Assembly (NCBI RefSeq): GCF_963970025.1
Contig: NZ_OZ018776.1
Location: forward strand, 124,001 to 188,000
Direction of reading: 5' to 3'
Origin: Rickettsia helvetica
GTDB lineage: Bacteria; Pseudomonadota; Alphaproteobacteria; Rickettsiales; Rickettsiaceae
DNA length: 64,000 nt
A program made the translations under genes and the position numbers. This document shows positions 29,129 through 37,951 of the stretch, in pieces; position 1 is the first letter of the stretch, and each line of letters starts with the position of its first letter. The notes beneath the pieces are model-generated. The model was not told where the DNA came from and did no database searches. It saw only the letters and a program-made list of their open reading frames with translations.

Positions 29129-29786
29129 TACAGTCCTCATTCTAAAAAATATCTCAAAACATTACAGCCAAGGCAAAACTATTGTTAGAGTACTCGATGA
29201 TCTTAATTTAACGGTTAATGAAGGTGAATTAATCGCTATAATAGGTTCTTCAGGTAGCGGCAAATCAACTTTACTACATATTGCCGGCTTGCTTGATAAA
29301 CCTACAAACGGTCAAGTCATCATACCAAATAGCAAGTATCAGAAATATCATCTCATTCGTCTTCATTATTTAGGTTTTATCTATCAACAACATCACTTAC
29401 TTAAAGATTTTACCGCTCTTGAAAATGTTATTATGCCAAGGCTTATTAGCAGTCTTGATCAAAAAGAAGCAATAGAAGATGCAACAAAGATATTAGATGA
29501 TCTAGGGCTTGGGACAAAACTCTATAATATGCTCGGAGAATTATCGGGAGGAGAACAACAACGGGTCGCTATAGCTCGAAGCTTAATTAATAAGCCGAAA
29601 ATTATTTTAGCAGATGAGCCGACAGGTAATTTAGACCCCAAAACTACAAATGAAGTATTTAATTTATTTTTAAAAGTAGCAAGAGAACAAAATACCGCCG
29701 TTATTATGGTAACACATAACCATGAGTTAGCACATAAAATGGATAAATTATATAAGCTAAAGCACGGATTATTAAATATAGCTTGA
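29121..29786 (+). CDS. lolD: Lipoprotein-releasing ABC transporter ATPase LolD
   Basis: The 221-residue ATPase partner of LolC/E. It has Walker A GSSGSGKST, the Q-loop region FIYQQHHLLKDFTALENV typical of LolD, signature LSGGEQQR, Walker B IILADEPTGNLD and the switch histidine in VTHNHEL. The start lies inside the lolC end, so translation is coupled. Confidence 0.95.
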   Translation: MNNTVLILKNISKHYSQGKTIVRVLDDLNLTVNEGELIAIIGSSGSGKSTLLHIAGLLDKPTNGQVIIPNSKYQKYHLIRLHYLGFIYQQHHLLKDFTALENVIMPRLISSLDQKEAIEDATKILDDLGLGTKLYNMLGELSGGEQQRVAIARSLINKPKIILADEPTGNLDPKTTNEVFNLFLKVAREQNTAVIMVTHNHELAHKMDKLYKLKHGLLNIA

Positions 29787-29842
29787 TTTAAAGCTCGAAA
29801 ATTCTAATAATTATATTTAATATTCTTTAATAAAGGTTAGTA

Positions 29843-31958
29843 ATGGCTGAGCCTATTATATTTACTCTTTTACTTGGCAATAAAGATCAGATATTAGAGA
29901 GCATAAACAATCAGGAAGCTCAAAATAAACTGCCTATTATCCCGCTACAAGTTAATAAAGAATCGCATATATCCGATAAAGAACGTATTTTTTCGGAGAT
30001 CTTAGAAAAATCTCACCAAGAGGACAAAACACCGATTTTTAACATTCAACTTAACAATAATAATGTAAAACCAATTTTTCGGGTCCAAGATTTAATTAAT
30101 TTACAAAATTTAAATATAAAAACTACTATTACTTTTGATCAATATAATTCATTAACCCAAAATCCTGAACTAGAAGCTTACTGGAAGCAAATTATGGAAA
30201 AAGTTGATCATGTTTTTTTTACAAATGAAGCAGATCAAAATTTAGCTATAGCCGATGGTATAGTACCAAAAGATAAAACCACTACAATTACGGATATAAG
30301 TTTAGTAACATCTGTTTTTAATAATCTTGTATATGATCGTGAAATTGACTAGTTGCTCTTCGGTACGATACCTGACAAAGCAAAATTAGACAAACTAATA
30401 AAAACAGCTAAAAATCAAGGTGGTAGAGTAATTATAGAAACTTGGCCTATCTCCACGGATGAAGCAATAAATCTTATAACTGCTAAATTCGGTATTAACT
30501 CTGAAGATCAAATTTACGGATTGAAACTCGAAATTCATGAAATCTTAAAAGATCCAAATAATACTGCTGAAAATTTTAAAAAATATGTATCACAAATATC
30601 CAGGCAATTTCAAAAAGATTTAGGTAAAGCTGAGGTACAATCCTATTGACTTTAATTTTAATACAAAGAAAGTTATGAAGAATAGACCTGAGGATATACA
30701 AAAAGAACAAGCAACGTCATATGAACCTCCAAAAGAAAACTAACCACAACTGCAAAGTTTTTTTAGAAGAGTTTTTAACTATTTTAAAGATATAGTAACT
30801 AGTTTTCTTGACACAAAAGAAGAACCTAAAACTCTAGTAACCCCAACCACGGAAGCAAAGCCGACAATAACAGAAGAATCACTAACTACTGTTGCATCTT
30901 CTATAAATCCACCGCAACAGCATGCTTCTAAAAGCTCTCCGGTTATAGGTTCAAGCTCAAGTCAAAAAGCACAAAGCAAGATAAGCCATTTGGTATGACA
31001 GAGCAAGACTATAAAGCGATGAGGGCTGCTAGTACTACTTTGCACCATGATAATCCAAGTAATGATATTAATATTAATGATTTTAAATATGATCTTTCAC
31101 AAGAAGATCTCAATAACATAAAAAAACCTAAATATTGGTATACTGAGAATGATATTGTAAATATCTTGACAGCAGCGTTAAATGACAAAAAAGTTTCAAT
31201 ACAACCGGCTATAACTTTAGCAAATACAGTAGTTAAGGAAGAAATGTTTAGAGATCTTACCATAAAAGGTGAAGAGAAAGAGAGAGTCTTAACAGACCAA
31301 AGCAATGTTTAAAGATGCTCCGGAAGTAGAACGAAACAACGTTTTAAAAGACCTTGAGGCTAGAGAAAAAATAATTACTCTACCGGGGGGGATGAGGAAC
31401 GTGAAAAACAGAGTAATACACTATTAAAAGAAATAGAATCTAAACAAAAAATTAACACGGATGTTTTAAAAATAGAGCTGCTAAAGATATACAAGAAAAT
31501 AGGAAAGAATGTGCAGTGATACCGGTAGAGATGGGTACCAGACATTGGTGTAATTTATTTATGACTCATAGTAAAGAAGATAATCAAACTGTTATAACTT
31601 TTAATGATTCTTTCGGGCATCCTATAGGTAGTAATAATAATATATTACCTGATACAATAAATAAAGCATTTGAAAATAAAAGACCTCTGCTTGTTATTGA
31701 TAAACAAATCAAGCAGCAAAATAATAATTTTGATTGTGGTCCTTATTCCGTGGAAACTATGATTAGAAAAGCTAACGGTCAGCCAATTCTTACTGAAAGC
31801 GATCGGAGTTAAGAGAAAAAGCATGCACAGATCGTTATCGATAAACAGCAAGCTAGGGAAGCGGCGAGTCAAGCAAAGGCAAATCCTTTACATAATCAAG
31901 TGATAAATTTCAGAATATGGTTAGTCAAAGAAAAAATGATCCATCGATAAGACGCTAA
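29843..31958 (+). pseudogene. Effector-like gene with C-terminal CE-clan (Ulp1-like) cysteine protease domain, broken
   Basis: A single decayed gene of about 700 codons. It begins MAEPIIFTLLLGNKDQILES after AAAGGTTAGTA. An in-frame TAG (30350-30352) is followed directly by the same frame (LLFGTIPDKAKLDKLIKT). A frame change near 30648, a TAA near 30742 and a frameshift near 30985 lead to a proline/serine/threonine-rich linker and KYWYTENDIVNILTAALND. A helical insertion follows, split at 31312, at the G7 run (31385-31391) and at an A-run near 31460. The rest reads VIPVEMGTRHWCNLFMTHS, FNDSFG and NNNFDCGPYSVETM, ending near 31958. His, Asp, Gln and Cys match the catalytic set of Ulp1/YopJ-type proteases. 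The N-terminal domain is unrecognised. Confidence 0.72.
31385..31391 (+). repeat. G7 homopolymer in the CE-protease gene
   Basis: Seven G in an otherwise AT-rich gene. The coding frame before it (ERNNVLKDLEAREKIITLPG) and the frame after it (DEEREKQSNTLLKEIESKQ) would join if the run had eight or five G. It could be a slippage site or a sequencing error. Confidence 0.6.
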
Positions 31959-31993
31959 TATACTCGTGTGAGAAGAGATAATATACGAAGATC

Positions 31994-32096
31994 AACTTCA
32001 AAAAGAGCAAGGAGTTCAAAGTCCTCGGAACGCAGCGTATACTTAATACGTGAGAACCGAAGCTCTTGTAGAACGACATAGCCAATTTTTGAAGTT
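31994..32096. repeat. Palindromic element (AACTTCAAAAAGAGCAAGG type), copy 3
   Basis: Arms AACTTCAAAAA and TTTTTGAAGTT, with the core as in copies 1 and 2. It lies downstream of the CE-protease remnant and 84 bases before the CorC/HlyC gene. Confidence 0.85.
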
Positions 32097-32179
32097 CATC
32101 GAGTATATTAAAAAAACATTAGGCAAAATCTATAATTACTAATATAATTATTTATAGTTAATTTATATTTTAACAAAGA

Positions 32180-33454
32180 ATGACTACCATACTTGTGATC
32201 GTTATTATAATAATGATCGCCTTATCTGCTTTGTTCGCCGCTACTGAAACTGCTATTACCGCTTCTTCCCCAGGGAAGATTCATAAGCTTAAAATCGCCG
32301 GTAATAAGCGTGCTAAAACAGTTTTAGAGGTTCTTAAGAAAAAAGAAAAGGTCATAGGAACTTTACTAATAGGTAATAGTTTAATCAATACTGTTTGTAC
32401 CACTATTGCTACTACTCTCTTTATTAGCTTTCTTGGAGATAATGGGCCCATTGTTGCTTCCGGCGTTATGGCTTTTATAATTATTGTTTTTGCCGAAGTA
32501 GTACCGAAAGCAATAGCCGTTGCTAAACCTGAACAATTAGCATTAAAAATGGCTTCAACTATCGTAATATTTTTAAAGCTTTTCAAACCTATTAATATTG
32601 CTCTTGATTACATTACAAAAATATTTTGCTTCATATTTCGTATTAATTTAAATCCTCAAATATCAGGAACGGAAGAAGTAAGAGGCGTGATTGAGCATTA
32701 CCATCAAGAAGGCGGAGTTTATAAATCCGATCGTAATATGCTCGGCGGGATATTAGATATACGTAATATGACGGTATCGGAAATTATGACTCACAGAAGT
32801 AGTATTATAGCCCTTAATATCGATCTACCTCATGAAGTAATAATTAAAACTTTATTATCGGGTACTCATACACGTATACCTTTGTGGCAAGATAATAGAG
32901 ATAATATAATAGGGATTCTCAATCTAAAAGATTTGCTTAAAGCATTATACGAAAATAATAATGATGCAAAAAAAGTTGATATTAATAAACTTCTAACCCC
33001 ACCTTGGTTTATCCCTGAGAATGCACTTGTAGTAGACCAGTTACATGCATTTAGAGAACGCAATAATCATTTTGCTTGTGTTGTAGATGAGTATGGTACT
33101 CTACTAGGTATTATTACTCTTGAAGATGTTATAGAAGAAATCGTAGGACCCATTACTGATGAACATGATAGGCTTAATAATGAAATTATCAAGAAGTCTA
33201 ATACCGAGTTCATTATAAAAGGAACTACGACTATTAGAGATATTAACCGAGAACTTGATTGGAATTTATCGGATGAGGATGCAAACACTATAGCAGGATT
33301 AATAATCCATAAAATTGCTAGAATTCCAAATCAAGGAGAAGTAATTGAAATATTTAATTTAAAGGTAATTATTTTAAAGAAAATTGCCAATAAGATTGAT
33401 AGCATAAAAATTACCGTATTACCTACTACCGAGGAAACAATAAGCAGTGAGTGA
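32180..33454 (+). CDS. CNNM/CorC-HlyC family membrane protein with CBS pair
   Basis: A 424-residue protein. Its N-terminal DUF21/CNNM membrane domain has about four helices (residues 1-150). Two CBS domains follow (EIMTHRSSIIALNID and the segment ending CVVDEYGTLLGIITLEDV). The C-terminal CorC_HlyC domain includes EFIIKGTTTIRDINRELDWN. Relatives act in Mg/Co homeostasis. The 'hemolysin' name used for the family rests on old assays. It ends inside the ccmF start (8-base overlap), suggesting coupling. Confidence 0.9.
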   Translation: MTTILVIVIIIMIALSALFAATETAITASSPGKIHKLKIAGNKRAKTVLEVLKKKEKVIGTLLIGNSLINTVCTTIATTLFISFLGDNGPIVASGVMAFIIIVFAEVVPKAIAVAKPEQLALKMASTIVIFLKLFKPINIALDYITKIFCFIFRINLNPQISGTEEVRGVIEHYHQEGGVYKSDRNMLGGILDIRNMTVSEIMTHRSSIIALNIDLPHEVIIKTLLSGTHTRIPLWQDNRDNIIGILNLKDLLKALYENNNDAKKVDINKLLTPPWFIPENALVVDQLHAFRERNNHFACVVDEYGTLLGIITLEDVIEEIVGPITDEHDRLNNEIIKKSNTEFIIKGTTTIRDINRELDWNLSDEDANTIAGLIIHKIARIPNQGEVIEIFNLKVIILKKIANKIDSIKITVLPTTEETISSE

Positions 33455-35648
33455 AATCGGTAATTTTTTACTGCTAACAACGATGTGTTTAAGTGGGATG
33501 TTGGTTGTTGTTAGTTTATCAAAACGTCATTGCGAGCGACTAAAAGGAGCATGGCAATCCAGGAAAAATAACTTTACTGGATTGCTTCGTCAAAACTTAC
33601 AGTTTTTCCTCGCAATGACGGATGCGAATAATCTCTGCTACCCTTTCTACATGGCTGCTTCATGTGCTATACTTGCCTTTTTTACCCTAGTCTATGCTTT
33701 TATTATCTCTGACTTTTCACTACAAAATGTTTTCTTAAATTCCAGTACTTTAAAACCTTTAATATATAAAATAGCCGGTAGTTGGTCGAGCCACGAAGGC
33801 TCAATGTTATTATGGTTTTGTTTATTACAAATCGTTAGTTGCTGTTATATATTTTTACTTGAAGATAACCGGCTTAAATTTTTATCTATTATTATTCTAT
33901 CAGCCATACAATTATTTTTTAGCAGTTTTATTTACTTTACCTCCAATCCTTTTAACGTGTTTTCTTTCGTTCCTAAAGAAGGGTTAGGCTTAAACCCGAT
34001 GCTACAAGATATTGCCTTGAGCATCCACCCTCCTCTGCTTTATTTAGGCTATGTTAGCTATGTAGTACCGTTTACTATTGTTTGTGCCTCTATGTTATTA
34101 CGTCTCTCTATGTCATTCCCGCGTAGGCGGGAATCCAGTAAAAATTTTATAAAAGAAGAGCTGGATTCCCGCCTACGCGGGAATGATATAGGACTTCTCA
34201 AAACATTTTCCAATATCGGCATCTTATTTACTACTATCGGAATTAGTCTCGGTTCTTGGTGGGCATATAGAGAACTCGGCTGGGGTGGATTTTGGTTTTT
34301 CGATCCGGTAGAGAATATTTCGCTATTTCCTTGGTTATCCGGAATTATGCTTCATCATTCTATAATGGTTACTATCAAAACAAACTGTATAGACTGCTTG
34401 CAGAATGAAGCTAATAAAGAGGAATTTGAAGGAGACACGGAACGCAGCACCGCAGCGTACAAAAAAGTATGTGAGGATGCGAGTACCGGATCGACGTATA
34501 AATTACCTTTAGAAGCGAGTTATGCAAGGGGGCTAATGCAAAGTTGGATGATAATTTTATCTATCGTTACTTTCCTATTGGTAATATTTAGTACTTTTTT
34601 AGTACGATCCGGTTTTATTACCTCAATTCACTCTTTTGCATTCTCACCTGAGAGAGGAATATACTTGCTTGGAATATTTTTGATTATGGGAATTGGTAGT
34701 ATTGGGCTATATACTACAACGTCATTGCGAGGAAATGCATTAGCATTGACGAAGCAATCTCAGGAAATTAGCCGAGATTGCTACAGCTACTTTCGTGGCT
34801 TCGCAATGACGGATTGTGGAAACGGCATACTCCTCGGCAATATATTTTTCCTACTTAGCCTTATTGTGCTAATAGCTGCCACACTTTATCCGCCAATTCA
34901 CTCTTTATTCGACGATAAACCTATTATTATTAGTGAAACATTTTTTGTTAATAATTTTATTATATTCGTTATCCCTATTCTTTGTACCATAGGATTATTT
35001 ACTACCAGAAGCTCTATTAAAAAACATATTATAATTCTAATATTATCTCTAATAATTACTTATTTAATATCATTAAAAGTAATATTTAGTGTTATATCGA
35101 TTTTAACTATAATCGCATCTATATTTCTTATGCTTCATAATGTTCATTATCTTTTGGTCAAAACTAATTATTTTAGAAATAGACTTAAAGCAAGTAACTC
35201 TAGTATGATACTTGGGCATTTCGGTTTTGCACTGATTAGCTTTAGTATCACTATGAATGCATTATTACAAAGCGAAATGGATTTTACCGGCAGAGTAGGA
35301 ACAAGTAAAACATTTAACGAATTTAAAGTAACATTGCAAAATGTTAAGTTTGCTCAAGGTAAAAATTATTATAGACAAATCGCTGAATTTTGGCTTGAGG
35401 ATCATAGCCGTAATATAACTATATTAAAACCGGAAAATAGGCTTTATATAGTTGAAAAGAGTTTATCGCAAGAAAGCGATATATACTCTTACTTATCATA
35501 TGATCTTTACGCAGTTTTAAGTAATATAGACGGCGATATAATCCATGCTAAAATATATTATAAGCCAATGATGAGCTTTATTTGGCTTGGAATTATTCTT
35601 ACCGCTTCCGGCTTTTTTATTGCACTAATCAGAAAAAATTCTAGCTAA
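33447..35648 (+). CDS. ccmF: Cytochrome c maturation protein CcmF, with four in-frame repeat insertions
   Basis: Part of the heme lyase that attaches heme to apocytochrome c at the periplasmic face. The tryptophan-rich signature WWAYRELGWGGFWFFDPVEN is intact, as are IAGSWSSHEGSMLLW and SIHPPLLYLGYVSY. The protein is 733 residues, longer than the usual 640-660. Four stretches are read through repeat DNA: residues about 27-58 (33525-33620), 222-247 (34111-34187), 315-363 (RPE1, 34391-34534) and 425-455 (34720-34811). All keep frame. Removing them gives a normal-sized protein. The inserts lie between helices, mostly away from the heme-binding segments. Confidence 0.9.
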   Translation: MSEIGNFLLLTTMCLSGMLVVVSLSKRHCERLKGAWQSRKNNFTGLLRQNLQFFLAMTDANNLCYPFYMAASCAILAFFTLVYAFIISDFSLQNVFLNSSTLKPLIYKIAGSWSSHEGSMLLWFCLLQIVSCCYIFLLEDNRLKFLSIIILSAIQLFFSSFIYFTSNPFNVFSFVPKEGLGLNPMLQDIALSIHPPLLYLGYVSYVVPFTIVCASMLLRLSMSFPRRRESSKNFIKEELDSRLRGNDIGLLKTFSNIGILFTTIGISLGSWWAYRELGWGGFWFFDPVENISLFPWLSGIMLHHSIMVTIKTNCIDCLQNEANKEEFEGDTERSTAAYKKVCEDASTGSTYKLPLEASYARGLMQSWMIILSIVTFLLVIFSTFLVRSGFITSIHSFAFSPERGIYLLGIFLIMGIGSIGLYTTTSLRGNALALTKQSQEISRDCYSYFRGFAMTDCGNGILLGNIFFLLSLIVLIAATLYPPIHSLFDDKPIIISETFFVNNFIIFVIPILCTIGLFTTRSSIKKHIIILILSLIITYLISLKVIFSVISILTIIASIFLMLHNVHYLLVKTNYFRNRLKASNSSMILGHFGFALISFSITMNALLQSEMDFTGRVGTSKTFNEFKVTLQNVKFAQGKNYYRQIAEFWLEDHSRNITILKPENRLYIVEKSLSQESDIYSYLSYDLYAVLSNIDGDIIHAKIYYKPMMSFIWLGIILTASGFFIALIRKNSS
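33525..33620 (+). repeat. In-frame TCATTGCGAG-type palindrome in ccmF (insert 1)
   Basis: CGTCATTGCGAGCGAC and TTCCTCGCAATGACG outer arms; GCAATCCAG and CTGGATTGC inner arms. 96 bases, giving 32 residues (HCERLKGAWQSRKN and on) near the N-terminus of CcmF. Confidence 0.88.
34111..34187 (+). repeat. In-frame TCATTCCCGC-type palindrome in ccmF (insert 2)
   Basis: ATTCCCGCGTAGGCGGGAAT is followed by CCAG, then AT-rich loop, then CTGGATTCCCGCCTACGCGG. It encodes SFPRRRESSKNFIKEELDSR, a strongly charged loop. Confidence 0.88.
34391..34534 (+). repeat. In-frame RPE1 in ccmF (insert 3)
   Basis: About 144 bases, giving 48 residues with the classic peptide NKEEFEGDTERSTAAY, then DASTGSTYKLPLEASYARGL. 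Ends are AGACTGCTTGCAGAAT and AGTTATGCAAGGGGGCT. The full internal frame is open. Confidence 0.93.
34720..34811 (+). repeat. In-frame TCATTGCGAG-type palindrome in ccmF (insert 4)
   Basis: CGTCATTGCGAGGAAATGC and GGCTTCGCAATGACG outer arms, with AAGCAATCTCAGG and CGAGATTGCTAC inside. It encodes SLRGNALALTKQSQEISRDC, a hydrophilic loop. Confidence 0.88.
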
Positions 35649-35679
35649 TGTGATATTTTGTTGCATGGATTGGTTTTTC

Positions 35680-35800
35680 CGTCATTGCGAGGAAATTACA
35701 TAGTAATTGACAAAGCAATCCAGTAAAAAATTCTGATTTACAGAATTTTTTTATTATTTTTTATGGATTGTCACGCTCCTTACAGTCGCTTGCAATGACG
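35680..35800. repeat. Dispersed TCATTGCGAG-type palindrome after ccmF
   Basis: CCGTCATTGCGAGGAAATTA and CGCTTGCAATGACG arms, with AAGCAATCCAG and GGATTGTCACGC inner arms. Flanking TTGTTGCATGGATTGG and GGTATCTACACAACA pieces resemble those around other copies. Confidence 0.85.
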
Positions 35801-35893
35801 ACTTGGGTATCTACACAACAACATTAATAATTCGAGTCCTCACTTTAAGGTTTAAAATTTTTATACTATTTGGATGATCAGCTCCGAATTTTT

Positions 35894-37716
35894 CTATTTG
35901 ATTATTACGGAATTTTTCATATTTTCTTTATAGTGATTCCAATATATATTTTCAGCAGTAGCATAAGCATCTACCGCCTCCTCATTTTGATTAAGTAACA
36001 CTAGTGCATCCCCTTCAGCAACAAACGTTTTTGCTAAATCTATATCCGGTGATATAATAACCTCTTTATTAGGTCTAGTTGGATCATTAAAGAAAATTGC
36101 TTTAGCTTTTTTGGCGTATTCTAGAGCTTCGGTAACATCACCTAAACCTAGTTTTGCTCTTGATTTTTGAGTAAAAATGCGTCCAAATACTTGGTTTTCT
36201 TCTTTTTTACTTAGTTTATTCATGTCATATACTTGTTCTAATAAGGAAAGAACTTCCTGATATTTCTTAAGATTATTTAATATATCTACTTTAATGAGAT
36301 ATGAACCGGTAAGAAATAAATCTTGAGGTTTCATCCCATTTTCGATACAAACATTTATAGTATCGTCAATTCTTCTTAATGCTTCATAATTTTTACCTTG
36401 GATATTAAATAATTTAGCTTTTGCATAATATATAGTTGCTATGTCAGTTTGATCTACTAGATTTTGATTGAATATATCTTCCATCATTTGGATATTTTTT
36501 TCTGCCTCCTCTAGATTTCCTAGCTGAATATTGGATATAGCCAAGCCGAAAACTACATTACATTTTATGGAATCATATCCTTTCACTTCATCAAACACCT
36601 GCTTAGCTTTCGTGTCATATTCAATTGCTTTTTTAGGATCTGATCAAGTTCTATAATACCACCCTATGCGTCCTAAATATGCAGCATAAGCAAATTTTTC
36701 TTCATTATTCATTGTCCATAATTTAAATTTACCTTTTTGATCGTTTTTATCAAACCAATTTACTAATTTTTTTGAGTTATATAAATCGGAAGAATTAGCA
36801 TATTGTATTAATAAATTTAATTTTAACTCTAAAATTTTATATATCGATATATCGTATTTTTCTGCATTTTTTGTAATTATCTCAATATTATCCGATATAG
36901 TTTTAGCATTTCTAAAAATACGCCCCTTTACTAAACTTTTAGGTATAGAATTTAAAAGATTAGTAACACTATGTTCAAGATATTCTTTATTTCCTTTATC
37001 TCCATTTATTTGTAATATTTTTTTAGCTATAACATCATGCATTTCAAATATCGGATTAACTTCATTAGGCTCAATATTAGAGATCAAAGCAAATTTAGAA
37101 AGCTGATAAATATCATCATCTAGACTATTCTTATCTTCAGTAATAGAATTTAATAATTCTTTTGAAAAACCTTGATTATTAAGCAATGCTATCCCATCTA
37201 ATAATCTCTTGGCACTAGGCTTTAATTCATTGCTAACAAGTTTTATATTTATCTCAATTTTGTCCTTAGAGGATTTTATCTTTTTCTTGTATTCCTCTAA
37301 GTTTAAACCTTGTATTTGATTTAATATTTGTGCTCCTTGAACTACGAGAATCGGATAACCTACAAATTCTTGAGTCAAAACATTTATTAATTCCGGATTT
37401 TTATTTTCCAATATATTTTTTGCAAGTAATGCAGCTTCCGGCTTAGTGAAAGCGTTTGCTTTGATTATGTTAGACAATAATTCAGCATCCTGGGAGCAAA
37501 CTATAATATTATCATTATACTCCCAATTAATAAAATCCTCTATTTTCTTATTCTCACCTATTTTTAAATTATCAAACACCAATAACCATTTATCTTTATT
37601 TGCTAGATAAACCATTAAATCTTTCCTCATCACTGCCATATCTTCTGAAATCACCGGTGATTTTACCCCGGTATTAATAGCTTTAGATAATTTGAACAAT
37701 TGCTGCTCTATATTTA
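35894..37716 (-). pseudogene. NB-ARC/TPR-type protein, truncated and interrupted
   Basis: Reading from about 37716, the protein starts within an NB-ARC-like ATPase: KWLLVFDNLKI (Walker B-like), IIVCSQD, and a helical region (LLDGIALLNNQGFSKELLNS). The P-loop is missing. Helical repeats continue to GWYYRT, an in-frame TGA (36644-36646), then DPKKAIEYDTKAKQVFDEV and TPR-like units (YAKAKLFNIQGKNYEALRRI) to 35894. A dispersed repeat at 37723-37832 replaces the missing N-terminus. The remaining architecture resembles signal-transduction ATPases with TPR sensor regions. Confidence 0.75.
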
Positions 37717-37722
37717 GATTAC

Positions 37723-37832
37723 AATTTACAGAATTTTTTTATTATTTTTTCTAGATTGCCACGCAATCTTAGACTGCTCGCAATGACGACTCGGTATCCA
37801 CACAACAATGCCTCGCGGGGATGACATATAAG
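37723..37832. repeat. Dispersed palindromic repeat at the truncated end of the NB-ARC gene
   Basis: ATTGCCACGCAATCTTAGAC, GCTCGCAATGACGACTCGG and a GGGGATGACAT end. These are the TCATTGCGAG-family pieces, and the left half of the element is missing. It marks the breakpoint where the NB-ARC gene loses its N-terminus. Confidence 0.75.
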
Positions 37833-37882
37833 CCGTCGTCGGAATGTCTACGAAAATAAACAAAAATTGGGATATAGAATAG

Positions 37883-37916
37883 AAAAAAGCCCTCTTTTTT
37901 CAAAGAGGGCTTTTTT
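37883..37916 (-). terminator. Rho-independent terminator of ompB
   Basis: On the minus strand the stem GCCCTCTTT/AAAGAGGGC with a short GAAA loop is followed by TTTTTT. It starts about 40 bases after the ompB stop and is the clearest terminator in the window. Confidence 0.92.
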
Positions 37917-37951
37917 CTTGAGGAACTTATAAACTTGCTAATCGGGAGCGA

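Noticed and set aside
36644..36646. Selenocysteine or programmed read-through at the in-frame TGA
   Set aside because: No SECIS-like element is visible, the gene is also truncated, and simple decay explains it.
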